Numbered from the stretch's first letter, positions 40,290-49,980 are shown. The stretch: DNA of 52,316 bases from Caballeronia mineralivorans PML1(12) (GCF_001028175.1 NZ_AEJF01000069.1:1-52316), one strand, 5' to 3'. Notes: generated from the letters alone by a model not told the origin. Translations and numbers: made by a program.

Positions 40290-40485
40290 TGTGACAAGCG
40301 TTGCTTCCACGTACCGGTTCTCGCGGGTTCAGAATGTGCCGCATCGAATCCATCGGCTGACTCGGGCCGTTCCGGCTCATCAAGCGGCAGTGAAACTTGC
40401 ATCGTGCCTGTCTGCGGAGTTGCGGTATCGGCCGAACGCCGCCACGCATCGGGAGGCGTTCGGGGAGCTTCTCAGACAGACTCAA

Positions 40486-40833
40486 TCAAGCGCACTGCTC
40501 TTTGTATTCGACCAGTACCTCGCGGTATGGCTTGCTTCCCTCGTTGCGCGCTTTGTGCGTTGCAGGGACCTTGGCGCCCTTGCCGATTTCGGACAGCACT
40601 TCCAGATACCCGTTCTCGCATTTGAGCGAGTAAATCGCGCCCGTTGGCACGTCGAAGATGCCGAGGTCCCCGCCGTTTTCGTCGAAGATATGCAAGGGTG
40701 CACCTTCGATCGCGTACCACATGTATGAAAGCGTGTGGGTATGTACCGGCGTTTCCTCGCCTGGAGCGAGAACGAAGTTCCATACAATGACCTTGTCATT
40801 CTCAAATACCTTTTCACTGCCGACGCCAGCCAT
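40486..40833 (-). CDS. Cupin-domain protein
   Basis: 115 residues, a single small beta-barrel cupin. The first cupin motif is seen in GEETPVHTHTLSYMWYAIEG (metal-binding His pair and Glu/Tyr), and the second is degenerate (YSLKCENGYLEVLSEIGKG). AAGGAG lies seven bases before the ATG. It is divergent from an AraC gene, its probable regulator, and its end faces the end of the efflux operon. Small cupins of this kind may be dioxygenases, isomerases or binding proteins; the reaction is unknown. Confidence 0.85.
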   Translation of the reverse strand: MAGVGSEKVFENDKVIVWNFVLAPGEETPVHTHTLSYMWYAIEGAPLHIFDENGGDLGIFDVPTGAIYSLKCENGYLEVLSEIGKGAKVPATHKARNEGSKPYREVLVEYKEQCA

Positions 40834-41126
40834 GATTATCTCCTTGACGTGTACGAATGGTGCGAGAGGCGTCCCGCATTGCAGCAACGCCATTCACGTT
40901 CAGACTTCAAAACGTGTTGGCCGGCCGCCGGACCGCACTTCGATAGCTGCGGTGCGGGAGAGCCTGTACTCAGAGTAGGCGAATGTCCCACTTGTCGTTG
41001 TCCCGGCCGTATGGAAACTTGTCACGGAAGAGGCCGATTTATCATTCCGGATGGTGATTTTTTCCGCGAAACGGTTAAGACAGTGGGAACGCTTTGAATT
41101 CATCGGGACGGCAGGAGGCGATCACA
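40834..41126. other. Divergent cupin/araC regulatory region
   Basis: This gap holds the back-to-back promoters of the cupin and araC genes. Frames seen here are not coding. No exact AraC-type direct repeat was picked out by eye. Confidence 0.35.
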
Positions 41127-41981
41127 ATGTCGGAACCTTTGCGAATCATTCATGGACCGTTTGGAAGAGCGGCGTTGCTGCTGCTGGACAAGAGCATGGT
41201 CCTCCATGCACATCGGGTTTCTCACGTCATCTTCAAGGAAGGCGGTCCTGACATCCAGTTCGGGATCCGCAATCGTGAGCATGTTTTGTCTGACAAGAAC
41301 GTGCTACTGGTGAATGCGTGGGAGCCGCATTTCTATGAGCATCGCCCGCAATCGCAGCCGACGGTGCTGCTTGCGCTTTACCTGGAGCCGGATTGGTTGA
41401 GGGATGTCGACCGGCGTTTCGCATACAGCATTCATCCACGTTTCTTTCCGAGGTCTTCCGTGCCGGTGCAGGGGAAGCTTAGCCGCCTTCATACTGACCT
41501 GCTCGACATTCTGACCGACCGTGAAGGCCAGTCGCTGCAAGCGGTCCAGGGGCTGATCGCCGACATGACCGGTGAACTGGTCGGCATATCACCCCGAAGG
41601 AGCGAACTGTCAGCGGCCGGGTCCGTTGGCGGAATAGCGTACGACATCAGGGTTCGTCGCGCGATCGACGCAATGAAACAGGTAAGGGGCATTCCGCCCG
41701 ACTTCGACGATCTCGCACAAATGGTTGGGCTATCGCGTCCGCATTTCTTTCATCTATTCCACAAGCAGACCGGCATGACACCGGCGACTTTCAGCAGCAT
41801 GCTGAGGATGGACCTGTCGATCGAAGGCGTGTCGCAGCACGAGATGGCCCTTCAGGATATTGCGCTCGATCTGGGCTTCGACTCGCCGGGAAACTTCACG
41901 CGCTTCTTTGTTCGTCAGCAAGGCGTGACGCCCAGCCAATACAGACAAAACGTACAATTTGTCACCGGGCAAGGGCGATAA
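41127..41981 (+). CDS. AraC family transcriptional regulator
   Basis: 284 residues. The N-terminal half is a cupin-like sensor (about 1-150, ALLLLDKSMVLHAHRVSHVI). The C-terminal half has the double helix-turn-helix: FDDLAQMVGLSRPHFFHLFHKQTGMTPATF and ALQDIALDLGFDSPGNFTRFF-VRQQGVTPSQYR. AGGAGG precedes the ATG. It diverges from the cupin gene, the likely target. Confidence 0.93.
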   Translation: MSEPLRIIHGPFGRAALLLLDKSMVLHAHRVSHVIFKEGGPDIQFGIRNREHVLSDKNVLLVNAWEPHFYEHRPQSQPTVLLALYLEPDWLRDVDRRFAYSIHPRFFPRSSVPVQGKLSRLHTDLLDILTDREGQSLQAVQGLIADMTGELVGISPRRSELSAAGSVGGIAYDIRVRRAIDAMKQVRGIPPDFDDLAQMVGLSRPHFFHLFHKQTGMTPATFSSMLRMDLSIEGVSQHEMALQDIALDLGFDSPGNFTRFFVRQQGVTPSQYRQNVQFVTGQGR

Positions 41982-42133
41982 CAAGCGTTCATGAGTGAGC
42001 AAAGATCGGATGCTGGCGGTGCCAAGCAAACACGGCGGCACTCATGGATCAGCGCCAGGCTTTTACGTGATCCGTCTTCGAACCCGCAGCACTGGCACAA
42101 TCGAGGGGGTCTTCGATCCGCTTGGGAATCCTC

Positions 42134-43954
42134 ATGCCAGATGCCGTTCCGCCTTCACCGCCTGCGCGGGCTATCGGCCCCCTGTTTGCCCTGTTTCCCT
42201 TCCTGCGTCCTTATGCCGGGCGCTGGGCGCTTGCGTTCCTGGCGCTGGTGACGTCGGCGGGGGCCACATTGGCGTTGCCGGTGGCGTTCAAATACTTGAT
42301 TGATCGTGGCTTCGCCGGGGGCGACCGGGCTCACATCGACCGCTATTTCCTCGCGCTATTCATCGTTTCGCTGGTGCTGGCCGGTGCCACGGCGATGCGC
42401 TTCTACCTGGTGTCGTGGCTGGGCGAGCGGGTCACGGCTGACTTGCGGCGTGCGGTCTACGACCACGTGCTGGGGATGAGTCCGCAGTTCTTTGAGACCA
42501 CGCAGACCGGAGAGGTGCTGTCGCGGCTCACTGCCGACACCACGTTGATCCAGACGGTGGTGGGCACCAGCCTGTCGTTGGGATTGCGCAATTTCTTCCT
42601 GCTTACCGGTGGCGTGGCGATGCTGGCGGTGACAAGCCCCGTGCTGTCGGGCTACATCATCGCCACGCTGGTTGTGGTGGTTGCGCCCATCGTTATCTTC
42701 GGGCGACGCGTGCGGCGGCTCTCGCGCGCGAGTCAAGACAAGGTAGCGAACGCGAGCGCGGTGGCGGGCGAGGTGCTCAATGCCATGCCGACCGTGCAGT
42801 CGTACACGCAGGAGCCCTTTGAGGCGCGGCGGTTTGGCGGCGCGGTAGAGTTGGCCTTTGAGACAGCGCTTACGCGCATTCGGGCGCGCGCCTGGTTGAC
42901 CGCCGTGGTGATCGTGCTGGTGTTCACCGCCATTGTGTTCGTGCTGTGGCTCGGGGCGCAGGCGGTGCTGGCGGGGCGAATGACGGCGGGCCAATTGTCC
43001 CAGTTCATCCTCTACGCGGTGTTCACGGCCGGCGCTGTGGGGGCCGTTGCCGAGGTGTGGGGCGATCTGCAGCGGGCCGCCGGCGCCACCGAGCGGCTGC
43101 TGCAACTGCTGTCGGCACGCTCTCCGGTGGTGGAGGCCGAGACGACAGTGCCGCTGCCCGCGCGCGGGGAGGGCATCCGCTTCGACAACGTCAGCTTCTC
43201 ATATCCGTCCCGCCCCGGCATCGCGGCGCTCTCCGGCCTCTCACTCGATGTCCGCGCAGGCGAGCATGTTGCGTTGGTTGGACCGTCTGGCGCCGGCAAA
43301 ACCACTTTGTTCCAACTGCTGCTGCGCTTTTACGATCCACAGGCCGGCGGCATTCTGATCAACGGCGTCCCAACGTGGCAGGTGCCGCTCGCCGAGTTGC
43401 GCAGGGAAATCGGGGTAGTGTTGCAGGAGTCGGTGATCTTTTCAGGCAGCGTGCTCGACAACATCCGCTACGGCGCGCCCGACGCCACACTCGCGCAAGT
43501 GCAGCGGGCCGCCGATATGGCTGCGGCAGCCGGCTTTATCGAAGAACTGCCGCAAGGCTACGATACATTTCTGGGCGAACGCGGAGTGCGGCTGTCTGGC
43601 GGACAGCGACAACGCATTGCGATTGCACGTGCGATCCTGAAGAATCCGCCCATCCTGTTGCTGGACGAGGCCACCAGCGCGCTCGATGCCGCGAGCGAAC
43701 GGCTGGTGCAGAAGGCGCTGGATAATGCCGCGCAGAACCGCACCACGCTGGTCATCGCGCACCGCCTTGCGACCGTGCAGCAAGCGGACCGCATTGTCGT
43801 GCTGGAACACGGCCGCATTGTCGCGCAGGGCCGTCACGTTGATCTGCTTCTGAGCTCGCCGCTGTATGCGCAGTTGGCTGCGCTGCAGTTCGGCGAGCCC
43901 CGGGAGCAGAGGGGGCAGAGCGGCGCTGTGCGTGATCATGTCGACTCTGCGTGA
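42134..43954 (+). CDS. ABC exporter, fused membrane and ATPase domains (MsbA/ABCB type)
   Basis: 606 residues. A six-helix type I exporter domain (about 25-320) is followed by an ATPase with Walker A GPSGAGKTT, signature LSGGQRQR, Walker B ILLLDEATSALD and the H-loop in VIAHRLAT. It works as a homodimer exporting lipids, peptides or drugs. The ATG is preferred over a TTG 12 bases upstream. The N-terminus MPDAVPPSPPARAI resembles ABC transporters often annotated next to lipid or peptide export genes; the substrate is unknown. Confidence 0.93.
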   Translation: MPDAVPPSPPARAIGPLFALFPFLRPYAGRWALAFLALVTSAGATLALPVAFKYLIDRGFAGGDRAHIDRYFLALFIVSLVLAGATAMRFYLVSWLGERVTADLRRAVYDHVLGMSPQFFETTQTGEVLSRLTADTTLIQTVVGTSLSLGLRNFFLLTGGVAMLAVTSPVLSGYIIATLVVVVAPIVIFGRRVRRLSRASQDKVANASAVAGEVLNAMPTVQSYTQEPFEARRFGGAVELAFETALTRIRARAWLTAVVIVLVFTAIVFVLWLGAQAVLAGRMTAGQLSQFILYAVFTAGAVGAVAEVWGDLQRAAGATERLLQLLSARSPVVEAETTVPLPARGEGIRFDNVSFSYPSRPGIAALSGLSLDVRAGEHVALVGPSGAGKTTLFQLLLRFYDPQAGGILINGVPTWQVPLAELRREIGVVLQESVIFSGSVLDNIRYGAPDATLAQVQRAADMAAAAGFIEELPQGYDTFLGERGVRLSGGQRQRIAIARAILKNPPILLLDEATSALDAASERLVQKALDNAAQNRTTLVIAHRLATVQQADRIVVLEHGRIVAQGRHVDLLLSSPLYAQLAALQFGEPREQRGQSGAVRDHVDSA

Positions 43955-44174
43955 AGACCCGATCCAGGTTGCCCGGGCAGCTTGGACGAATGGCCAGCTT
44001 TCAACAACATGCTAAAGAATCAATAAAAGACGCCGATAACGGGGAAATGAAAAGGCGAAAATCCAGCCACTCCCTGGCTAAAGATCATTCTAAGTGCGCA
44101 ATCTTTGAGCGAACGACATCGCCTGCCACCTTCGAGCACTGCCATTGTCCGCCCAATCGATAAAAGCAGTGACG

Positions 44175-44588
44175 ATGCTTCAGAGATCCTGGTTTCTCAC
44201 TGGACTGATTAGTCTCGGATGCGCGGCGCTGTCCGCTTACGTTAATTTCTTCCATGCTGGTGCTCAACCTGGTTGGTTGGCCCAGGCCCATGTCGGCGCT
44301 GCGTTCATAGGCTCGGGTCTGCTTGCCCGTTTCGTTCAAGGCAGTCGAAAGGCCTTAGCGGGCCCGACTTCGTCCTCCATGATCGGAACTGGCGTGGTGG
44401 CTCGGGTGGGCGTGGTCACGATGTTCGTGCCGGGCAAGAGCGCCTTTTGCTCCCCCAGGCGAAGCTTTCAACTTCTGGGATTCATCGTTTGTCTGATGGT
44501 CCAGTTCGTCGTCGTTGCGCAGCCTGCTCAAGATCAGGGCTACACGCCCGTCAAGTCGAAACCGGTTTCTCACCAGCTCGCGACCTAG
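44175..44588 (+). CDS. Hypothetical membrane protein (137 aa)
   Basis: Starts MLQRSWFLTGLISLGCAALS and has about three hydrophobic segments (8-25, 43-60, 108-125). The tail QGYTPVKSKPVSHQLAT is polar. An upstream in-frame start exists but overlaps non-coding-looking sequence. The middle segment is Ser/Gly-rich. No family is recognised, and the gene itself is only moderately supported. Confidence 0.5.
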   Translation: MLQRSWFLTGLISLGCAALSAYVNFFHAGAQPGWLAQAHVGAAFIGSGLLARFVQGSRKALAGPTSSSMIGTGVVARVGVVTMFVPGKSAFCSPRRSFQLLGFIVCLMVQFVVVAQPAQDQGYTPVKSKPVSHQLAT

Positions 44589-44651
44589 ATGGTTGAGTGT
44601 GCAACTCTCACGATCGAACACCCGTTAACCTGATGTGTGTCCGAGGAAAAT

Positions 44652-44864
44652 ATGGCCGAAGAAGCGCGCGGGCGGACGGTTTTTGTCGCCGTTATTGTGG
44701 CCGGAATAGCGTCGATTGGCTTGGGCTGTTATTGCCTTCTAAGAGCGTTTGACGTATTCGACGTCTCGCCGGACTTCGCTGTTTGGTTCGCGCGAGCTGT
44801 AGTCGCCATTCTTATCGGAGTGGCGGGGCTGCATATCGGAAGCAGCCGGGTGGGGCTAAGCTAG
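44652..44864 (+). CDS. Small two-helix membrane protein (70 aa)
   Basis: MAEEARGRTVFVAVIVAGIA starts the frame, with GAGGAAA just before the ATG. Two hydrophobic helices (about 9-28 and 42-62) are joined by a short acidic loop DVFDVSPDF. This is a typical small inner-membrane protein of unknown role. An in-frame GTG 15 bases upstream is a less likely start. Confidence 0.65.
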   Translation: MAEEARGRTVFVAVIVAGIASIGLGCYCLLRAFDVFDVSPDFAVWFARAVVAILIGVAGLHIGSSRVGLS

Positions 44865-45181
44865 CGTTCGAGGCGGCTTGCAGTCCATCGGACTCGCCGC
44901 CATCGATACCTCAGCAACCAGCAGCATTGGCTGTTGGGCGAACTGCGCAATTGCCTGATTTCGCTGGGACCCAATCACTGGAGCGGGTCGAACATGAGCC
45001 GATCGCGGAAGGCAGAGTGCGGCCATCAAGAGCCGTTTGGCTTTCAATCGTAGTTGTCAACATTGCAGATATTCAAACTCCGTCAGAAGCGGCTTTCCGC
45101 TAATTTGGCTAACGGCTTTTGATCTGGGCTGGATGCGATATTATTTGTAGTGCCTTAACAGACTCTCCCTTGGAGCATTCG
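44865..45181. other. 317-base gap without a supported gene
   Basis: Frames crossing it lack ribosome sites and family-like sequence. The last 60 bases must contain the promoter of the VOC gene. Confidence 0.35.
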
Positions 45182-45532
45182 ATGCGAATCAGAACTGCCT
45201 ATTTCAAAGTGACAGACATGGAGCGCTCCTCGAAATTCTGGGAAGGCTTGTTAAAGTTGTCGCCGAGTCGCAAGTCGGAACGGTGGACGGAGTTCGCCGT
45301 GGGCGAGGTGCGCATTGGGCTGTTGTTGAATGATTTTGGCGATGAACTCGTCGGTAGCGCATGCGTACCGGTATTCGAGTTCGATGCATTCGGCTTAACG
45401 GACTTTCTAAGCCGCGCCAAGACTCTCGGGGCAACGGTCGTCCTTGATGGTCTGGATGACGAGAACATGAAGAGCATCGTCCTCAGCGACCCGGAGGGTC
45501 ACGAATTCGAGCTGTGCAGTTGCCACGAATAG
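45182..45532 (+). CDS. VOC (glyoxalase/dioxygenase fold) protein
   Basis: 116 residues with the paired beta-alpha-beta-beta-beta modules of the vicinal oxygen chelate fold: TAYFKVTDMERSSKFWEGLL at the start and IVLSDPEGHEFELCS at the end, with the last glutamate in the usual metal-ligand place. TTGGAG precedes the ATG. The member may be a lyase, a dioxygenase or a drug-binding protein; it stands alone with no informative neighbours. Confidence 0.88.
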   Translation: MRIRTAYFKVTDMERSSKFWEGLLKLSPSRKSERWTEFAVGEVRIGLLLNDFGDELVGSACVPVFEFDAFGLTDFLSRAKTLGATVVLDGLDDENMKSIVLSDPEGHEFELCSCHE

Positions 45533-45608
45533 TCTGCCGCCGACAAATGGAAACGTGGACTCACTTCCGAAAGCTAACGCCGACTGACAATCACAAGGAT
45601 TAACTCCC

Positions 45609-45863
45609 GTGAAACACGCAGGTGTAACAGCACTCAACCAGCTTGAAAGCACCCTTCGCGACCTGCGTGAACTTCCGGATTTACGCGAGAGTTCCCCCGA
45701 CGTGTTTTACAGAAAATCAAAATCATTTCTGCACTTCCACGAAGATACGACCGGGCTTTACGCCGATCTACGGATCGGGGCTGAATTTGAACGATTACCT
45801 GTGCATTCAGCGATGGATAGAGATGTCTTGATGACCGCAGTCCGTCGCACGTTGACACTATAA
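45609..45863 (+). CDS. Small conserved-type hypothetical protein (84 aa)
   Basis: GTG start with AAGGA nine bases upstream. The core PDVFYRKSKSFLHFHEDTTGLYADLRIGAEFERLPV resembles short uncharacterised proteins with a KxFLHFHED-GLYADL segment that I recall from Proteobacteria; their function is not known. It follows the VOC gene by 76 bases in the same direction and may be cotranscribed. Confidence 0.72.
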   Translation: MKHAGVTALNQLESTLRDLRELPDLRESSPDVFYRKSKSFLHFHEDTTGLYADLRIGAEFERLPVHSAMDRDVLMTAVRRTLTL

Positions 45864-46166
45864 ATCCGTGAGCGTTCAGGTCTCTGTAACGCACAAGGCG
45901 TATTTCGACCGGTCCTGCTGCAGTTACGCTTGTCGTCGCGGTAATCAAGCGATGATGCCGACACCGACAATCCAGGAAGCGCGCATCGCCGCGGATAACC
46001 GAGCGGAACGACGATAAGGCCCATATAGTTTATGACCGTTATCGAGAAAGTCGAGCGTCTATAGTGAGTCGACTTGCGCCAGATGTAGACCAATCTACGG
46101 CGGGCTGTCTTATCCGTTCAGCATCGGACCGTGTCCGGCTATCGAAGAGACGTTCGAGGAGGTCGT
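45864..46166. other. 303-base gap between convergent genes
   Basis: No gene or clear terminator with a T run was found. Weak frames exist on both strands. Confidence 0.3.
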
Positions 46167-46736
46167 TCAGTTTTTTGAGGCCAACCGGAACGCATCGACG
46201 GCCCACATCTCACCGGCGCGGAGATGCGGCTGTGAAAGGGCGAGCCACTCCCCGAGCGGCGTGAGACTTATTCCGGGTGAGGCTGAACCGCCGAAGGACT
46301 CGGAGACAAACGGCGCGTCATCCTCCGGGCGACGAACGACCTGAACAATGTGCGTGATGCCGCGTGGACGGGGATGGTTACTCGCCCAGGCGGGCTCTCC
46401 CATTTTCAGCCCGATGGTGGCGCAACGCGGGAGGCTGAGGGCTGTGATCTCTCGCCCCTCAAGAACGAACCCTGTCCGGGTCTCAATTTCCTGAATAATC
46501 CGATCCGACCACACCCACAGGGCTTCCACATCATCAGCACCAAACACTGCACGGCCAGCAGCTTCGTTCTCCGCTCGCATCGCTTTCGTGAGAAGCAGTC
46601 TGATCCATCCCGAGCAGTCAATGACCGGAGGGTCGGCCGATAGTCCATCTGACTTCACGCCGCGCTGGTATCCGACTCGACCCGTGTAGCGCTGCACGAG
46701 CCGCCACATTGTCATCTCGCCTGCGCTTAAAGTCAT
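46167..46736 (-). CDS. NlpC/P60-like cysteine peptidase domain protein
   Basis: 189 residues. VIDCSGWIRLLL carries the nucleophile motif (Cys41, DCSGW) and RGITHIVQVV carries a histidine (H129) where NlpC/P60 peptidases have theirs. No signal peptide is present, unlike cell-wall hydrolases, so it may act inside the cell, in a phage or contact-dependent setting, or be released by another route. AAGG lies eight bases before the ATG. The family call rests on two short motifs and is tentative. Confidence 0.6.
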   Translation of the reverse strand: MTLSAGEMTMWRLVQRYTGRVGYQRGVKSDGLSADPPVIDCSGWIRLLLTKAMRAENEAAGRAVFGADDVEALWVWSDRIIQEIETRTGFVLEGREITALSLPRCATIGLKMGEPAWASNHPRPRGITHIVQVVRRPEDDAPFVSESFGGSASPGISLTPLGEWLALSQPHLRAGEMWAVDAFRLASKN

Positions 46737-47098
46737 GTTGCAAACCTTCGTGCTGTCGGCCAGGGGTAAGCGAAGTTGTCGTTCATTTTACAAGTTGCGC
46801 GACACAAGCCGGATCGCTCGCGGCGAAGAAGCACGCCCGACGTGCCGGCAAGGTTCGGCCATAAAGAACGACGCAGCAGGGACGAGTCGAGCGCGGTCCG
46901 ATACATGGAATTCACACAGGCCTATGGAACCGAGATCCAGTGACACCAAGCTGTGTGCTGGTCGCGAGGGTGAGCTTTCGCTAAACGCATTCAGCTCATG
47001 AAAATTCTTCCCGGACCGGACAGGAGAGGCCTTCGCCGGAATGACGTCCATATAAAGGAAAACATCACCCTCTTTTCCGCAACCCGGCATGCCAATAG
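46737..47098. other. 362-base gap, promoter region of NlpC/P60-like gene
   Basis: Minus- and plus-strand frames here (up to 104 codons) show no family-like sequence or ribosome site. No repeat or dyad stood out. Confidence 0.3.
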
Positions 47099-48037
47099 TC
47101 ATCTTGTACCCGGGACTCTGCCATGGCCTGCCGGGCGGCTCTTCACATGATCAATGAAGGCGCGCAGCTTCGGCATGATCTGCCGGCGGCTCGGATAGTA
47201 GAGAAACACTCCCGGTATCACCGGCGCGAACGGCTCCAGCACGTGCACCAGTTTTCCCGCTCTCAACCCTTCAGCGGCCATCGGCTCAGGTAGCTGGGCA
47301 AGGCCTATGCCTTCGACTGCCGCGCCAAGCATGGTGGGAAAATCGTTGGCGATGAGGGGGCCGGATACGGCGATCTCGATCGCTTGGCCGTTGTCGTTGA
47401 ATGACCATAGCGCGAGCGCGCCGCTGGATCGCCGCCATCGCAAGCATGCGTGTTGGCGCAGATCGTCCGTGTGCTTGGGCCGGCTGCGCCCTGCGAAGTA
47501 GGCAGGGCTGCCGACGACGATGAGACGAAACGGTGGTGTCAACGGTACCGCGACCATGTCGGCGTCGACGAACTGACCCAGCCGGATGCCGGCGTCGAAT
47601 CCTTTCGCCGCAAGATCGATCAGCTCCTCGCTTGCGGCGATCTCCACCTCGACCTCGGGATAAGCCTGGCAGAAGGATGCGATCAGTGGCTCCAGCAGGA
47701 TCGGCACCACCGCGCGCGGCACTGAGAGACGCAACAATCCGGCGGGCCGCTGGCCGAGGCCGCGCGCAACCGCACTAGCTGCGACAAGTTCCTCGAAGGC
47801 AGGCTTTGCGCGCGAAAGAAACCGTTCGCCAGCTTCGGTCAGGCCGACACTGCGCGTGGTGCGTATGAAGAGCGCTGCGCCAATGCGCGCTTCAAGTACA
47901 CGCACCGTCTGGCTGACGGCCGACGGCGTCACCCCGAGTTCCGCGGCTGCCCGGCGAAAACTGCGATGCTGGGCAACGCTCAGGAACACCTCCACGCCAT
48001 CGAGCGCGCCCTGCCTGACTGTGAAGTTCTGCTTCAT
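47099..48037 (-). CDS. LysR family transcriptional regulator (3)
   Basis: 312 residues: winged helix LDGVEVFLSVAQHRSFRRAA-AELGVTPSAVSQTVRVLE, then an effector domain with GFDAGIRLGQFVDADMVAVPL. It is divergent from the methyltransferase gene, with 131 bases between start codons, and is the likely regulator of that three-gene unit. Confidence 0.93.
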   Translation of the reverse strand: MKQNFTVRQGALDGVEVFLSVAQHRSFRRAAAELGVTPSAVSQTVRVLEARIGAALFIRTTRSVGLTEAGERFLSRAKPAFEELVAASAVARGLGQRPAGLLRLSVPRAVVPILLEPLIASFCQAYPEVEVEIAASEELIDLAAKGFDAGIRLGQFVDADMVAVPLTPPFRLIVVGSPAYFAGRSRPKHTDDLRQHACLRWRRSSGALALWSFNDNGQAIEIAVSGPLIANDFPTMLGAAVEGIGLAQLPEPMAAEGLRAGKLVHVLEPFAPVIPGVFLYYPSRRQIMPKLRAFIDHVKSRPAGHGRVPGTR

Positions 48038-48168
48038 AGCCCGTCAACATTGTGATGAATAGTCGCTCGCAAGAAGCCATGGTACACCTACGCCTGCAGA
48101 TGAGGAGTCGCGCCGATGTCGACTCGCAAGCCCTGAACAATCCTCTAAGACCGTGGAGGAACCTTGCA

Positions 48169-49020
48169 ATGACTGATGCACTTGATGGCGTGCGAGATCA
48201 CTATCGCGCGACGGGCCTGACCGAGCGGCTGAAGATCGCGCTCACGGTCCTTGGGCCGGAGGATCAGCGGCTCACACCGCAGCAACTGGTCGCCCTCGAC
48301 CAGTTTCACACCCGTGGGCTTGCGGCCACCGCCGAGCTTGCCAAATTGGCCGGGATCACCGCCGACATGTCGGTGCTGGACGTCGGTTCGGGCGTTGGCG
48401 GGCCGGCCCGTTTTCTGGCTGCAACCTATGGCTGTCTGGTGACGGGTATCGACCTCAGCGAACCGTTCGTGGATGCCGCACGCTATCTCAGCCAGCGCAC
48501 AGGGCAGAGCGAACAGGTGTCGTTTCATACCGCCAGCGCGCTGGAACTTCCCTTCGAAGACAGCCATTTCGACGTCGTATTGTTGCAGCATGTGGCGATG
48601 AACATCGCCGATCGCACACGACTTTACCGGGAGATCCGACGTGTGCTGAAGCCAGGCGGCAGGTTTGCGACGTTCGACGTCGTTGCAAACGGCAGTGAAC
48701 CGTACTACCCCGTTCCCTGGGCGCGAACACTGGCCACGAGCTTTCTCCTGACGGCCGACGCAACACACGAGGCAATCGAAAAAGCAGGTTTCCGCACGTT
48801 GGCATGGCAAGACGACACCGAGGCCGCCAAGGCCTGGATCACCCAGCTGCGTGCGTCGGGGCAGCCACCCTCGCCAAATCTTAGCGTGGTGATGGGGCCG
48901 GACTTCGCACAGCTTTCCACCAACCTATGGCGAAATCTCCTGGAAGGCCGACTCGGTATTCTCACTGCGGTGTTCGAGGCCACGCCCGCGAAGACCCTGA
49001 TTCACCTGGAGAACTGCTGA
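48169..49020 (+). CDS. Class I SAM-dependent methyltransferase
   Basis: 283 residues. Motif I VLDVGSGVGGPARFL (69-83), the acidic ribose-binding VTGIDLSEPF, and LKPGGRFATFDVV are those of UbiE/sterol-type small-molecule methyltransferases. GAGGAA precedes the ATG; longer upstream readings run through the promoter. It overlaps the next membrane protein gene by one base (TGATG). The substrate is unknown. Confidence 0.92.
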   Translation: MTDALDGVRDHYRATGLTERLKIALTVLGPEDQRLTPQQLVALDQFHTRGLAATAELAKLAGITADMSVLDVGSGVGGPARFLAATYGCLVTGIDLSEPFVDAARYLSQRTGQSEQVSFHTASALELPFEDSHFDVVLLQHVAMNIADRTRLYREIRRVLKPGGRFATFDVVANGSEPYYPVPWARTLATSFLLTADATHEAIEKAGFRTLAWQDDTEAAKAWITQLRASGQPPSPNLSVVMGPDFAQLSTNLWRNLLEGRLGILTAVFEATPAKTLIHLENC

Positions 49021-49850
49021 TGACCGCCGCGCCTATTCCGGCTGGTATCGTCCCGCCGCATCCCGCTTGGCGCAGCCTGCTTTGGATCGTCCCGCTGACG
49101 GTCCTGTGGATTGTGTTGATCCACTGGCAGCCGATTATCCCGACCAGCGGCGTTCCGACCACAGCCCATCAGCTGATGGCCCATGGGCTTATCGCGGTAG
49201 GTTTGTGGCTCGGCCTCGAAAGCACCGACCTGACTCCGGGCCAACGCCGCACGACCTGGCTGGCGGTCATGATCCCAGACACGCTTTGGTTCGCGGTCGC
49301 CTGGAGCGCAGCGATCAATGGCGTCTTCCGCACGGGCACCTCACCCTTGCCGTTGCTGCCGTTGGCGATCTTCCTGCCGGTGATGATCGGCGCGCCTCTG
49401 TTGCTGTTGTCGAAGCGGGTGGGGCAGGTGCTCGACGCGATGCCGACGACCTGGCTTGTCGCTCTTCAGCTTTACCGGGTATTCGGCAGCTGGGCCCTCG
49501 CTGCCTGGCTGCACGGGGTGCTGCCAGGCGTGTTCGCGTTGCCGGCGGGAATGGGCGATGTGTTGACCGGCCTGTTCGCCGTGCCGGCAGCAATCGCCGT
49601 GGCGAGCGGTACAGCTCAAGGCCGGAAGGCGGCGATTGCCTGGAACATTTTCGGCCTCGCTGACTTCGCCGTCGCGATCACCTTGGGGATGATCACCTCG
49701 CCCGGCCGGTTCCAGTTGATCGTTCCGAGCGTGCTGAGCATCGGCGCCGGCGATTATCCGGATGTGCTGACCCCTGCTTTCGTGGTGCCAAGCTCGATCC
49801 TGCTGCACGCGCTGTCGCTGCGCCAGCTGATCCGACGACACGCCGGCTGA
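49020..49850 (+). CDS. Polytopic membrane protein, unknown function (276 aa)
   Basis: About seven hydrophobic segments, for example WIVPLTVLWIVLIHW and LLPLAIFLPVMIGAPLLLL, and a conserved-looking AWNIFGLADFAVAITLGM-ITSPGRFQ. The ATG overlaps the methyltransferase stop, so the two are translated together. No family is recognised with confidence. It might move or modify the same lipid-like compound as the methyltransferase. Confidence 0.8.
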   Translation: MTAAPIPAGIVPPHPAWRSLLWIVPLTVLWIVLIHWQPIIPTSGVPTTAHQLMAHGLIAVGLWLGLESTDLTPGQRRTTWLAVMIPDTLWFAVAWSAAINGVFRTGTSPLPLLPLAIFLPVMIGAPLLLLSKRVGQVLDAMPTTWLVALQLYRVFGSWALAAWLHGVLPGVFALPAGMGDVLTGLFAVPAAIAVASGTAQGRKAAIAWNIFGLADFAVAITLGMITSPGRFQLIVPSVLSIGAGDYPDVLTPAFVVPSSILLHALSLRQLIRRHAG

Positions 49851-49899
49851 TCTCCTTCCTATCCTTCAATGCGCCAGACAACTCCTGGCAGCAACCATC

Positions 49900-49947
49900 T
49901 TGCATGGGACCGGAATAAGTGCTTTGCATGGGACTGGAGTAAGCGCT
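49900..49947 (+). repeat. 24-bp tandem duplication
   Basis: TTGCATGGGACCGGAATAAG-TGCT is followed directly by a second copy with three substitutions. It lies just upstream of the next membrane protein gene, within what would be its leader. It could be a duplicated regulator site or a slippage product; only two copies exist. Confidence 0.75.
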
Positions 49948-49980
49948 AAAGCGCCAACTCCGGTCGACACAGGAGGCAAC

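Noticed and set aside
40255..40728. Plus-strand frame overlapping the end of the EmrB-type gene and the cupin
   Set aside because: Antisense to a cupin gene with a good ribosome site; no domain.
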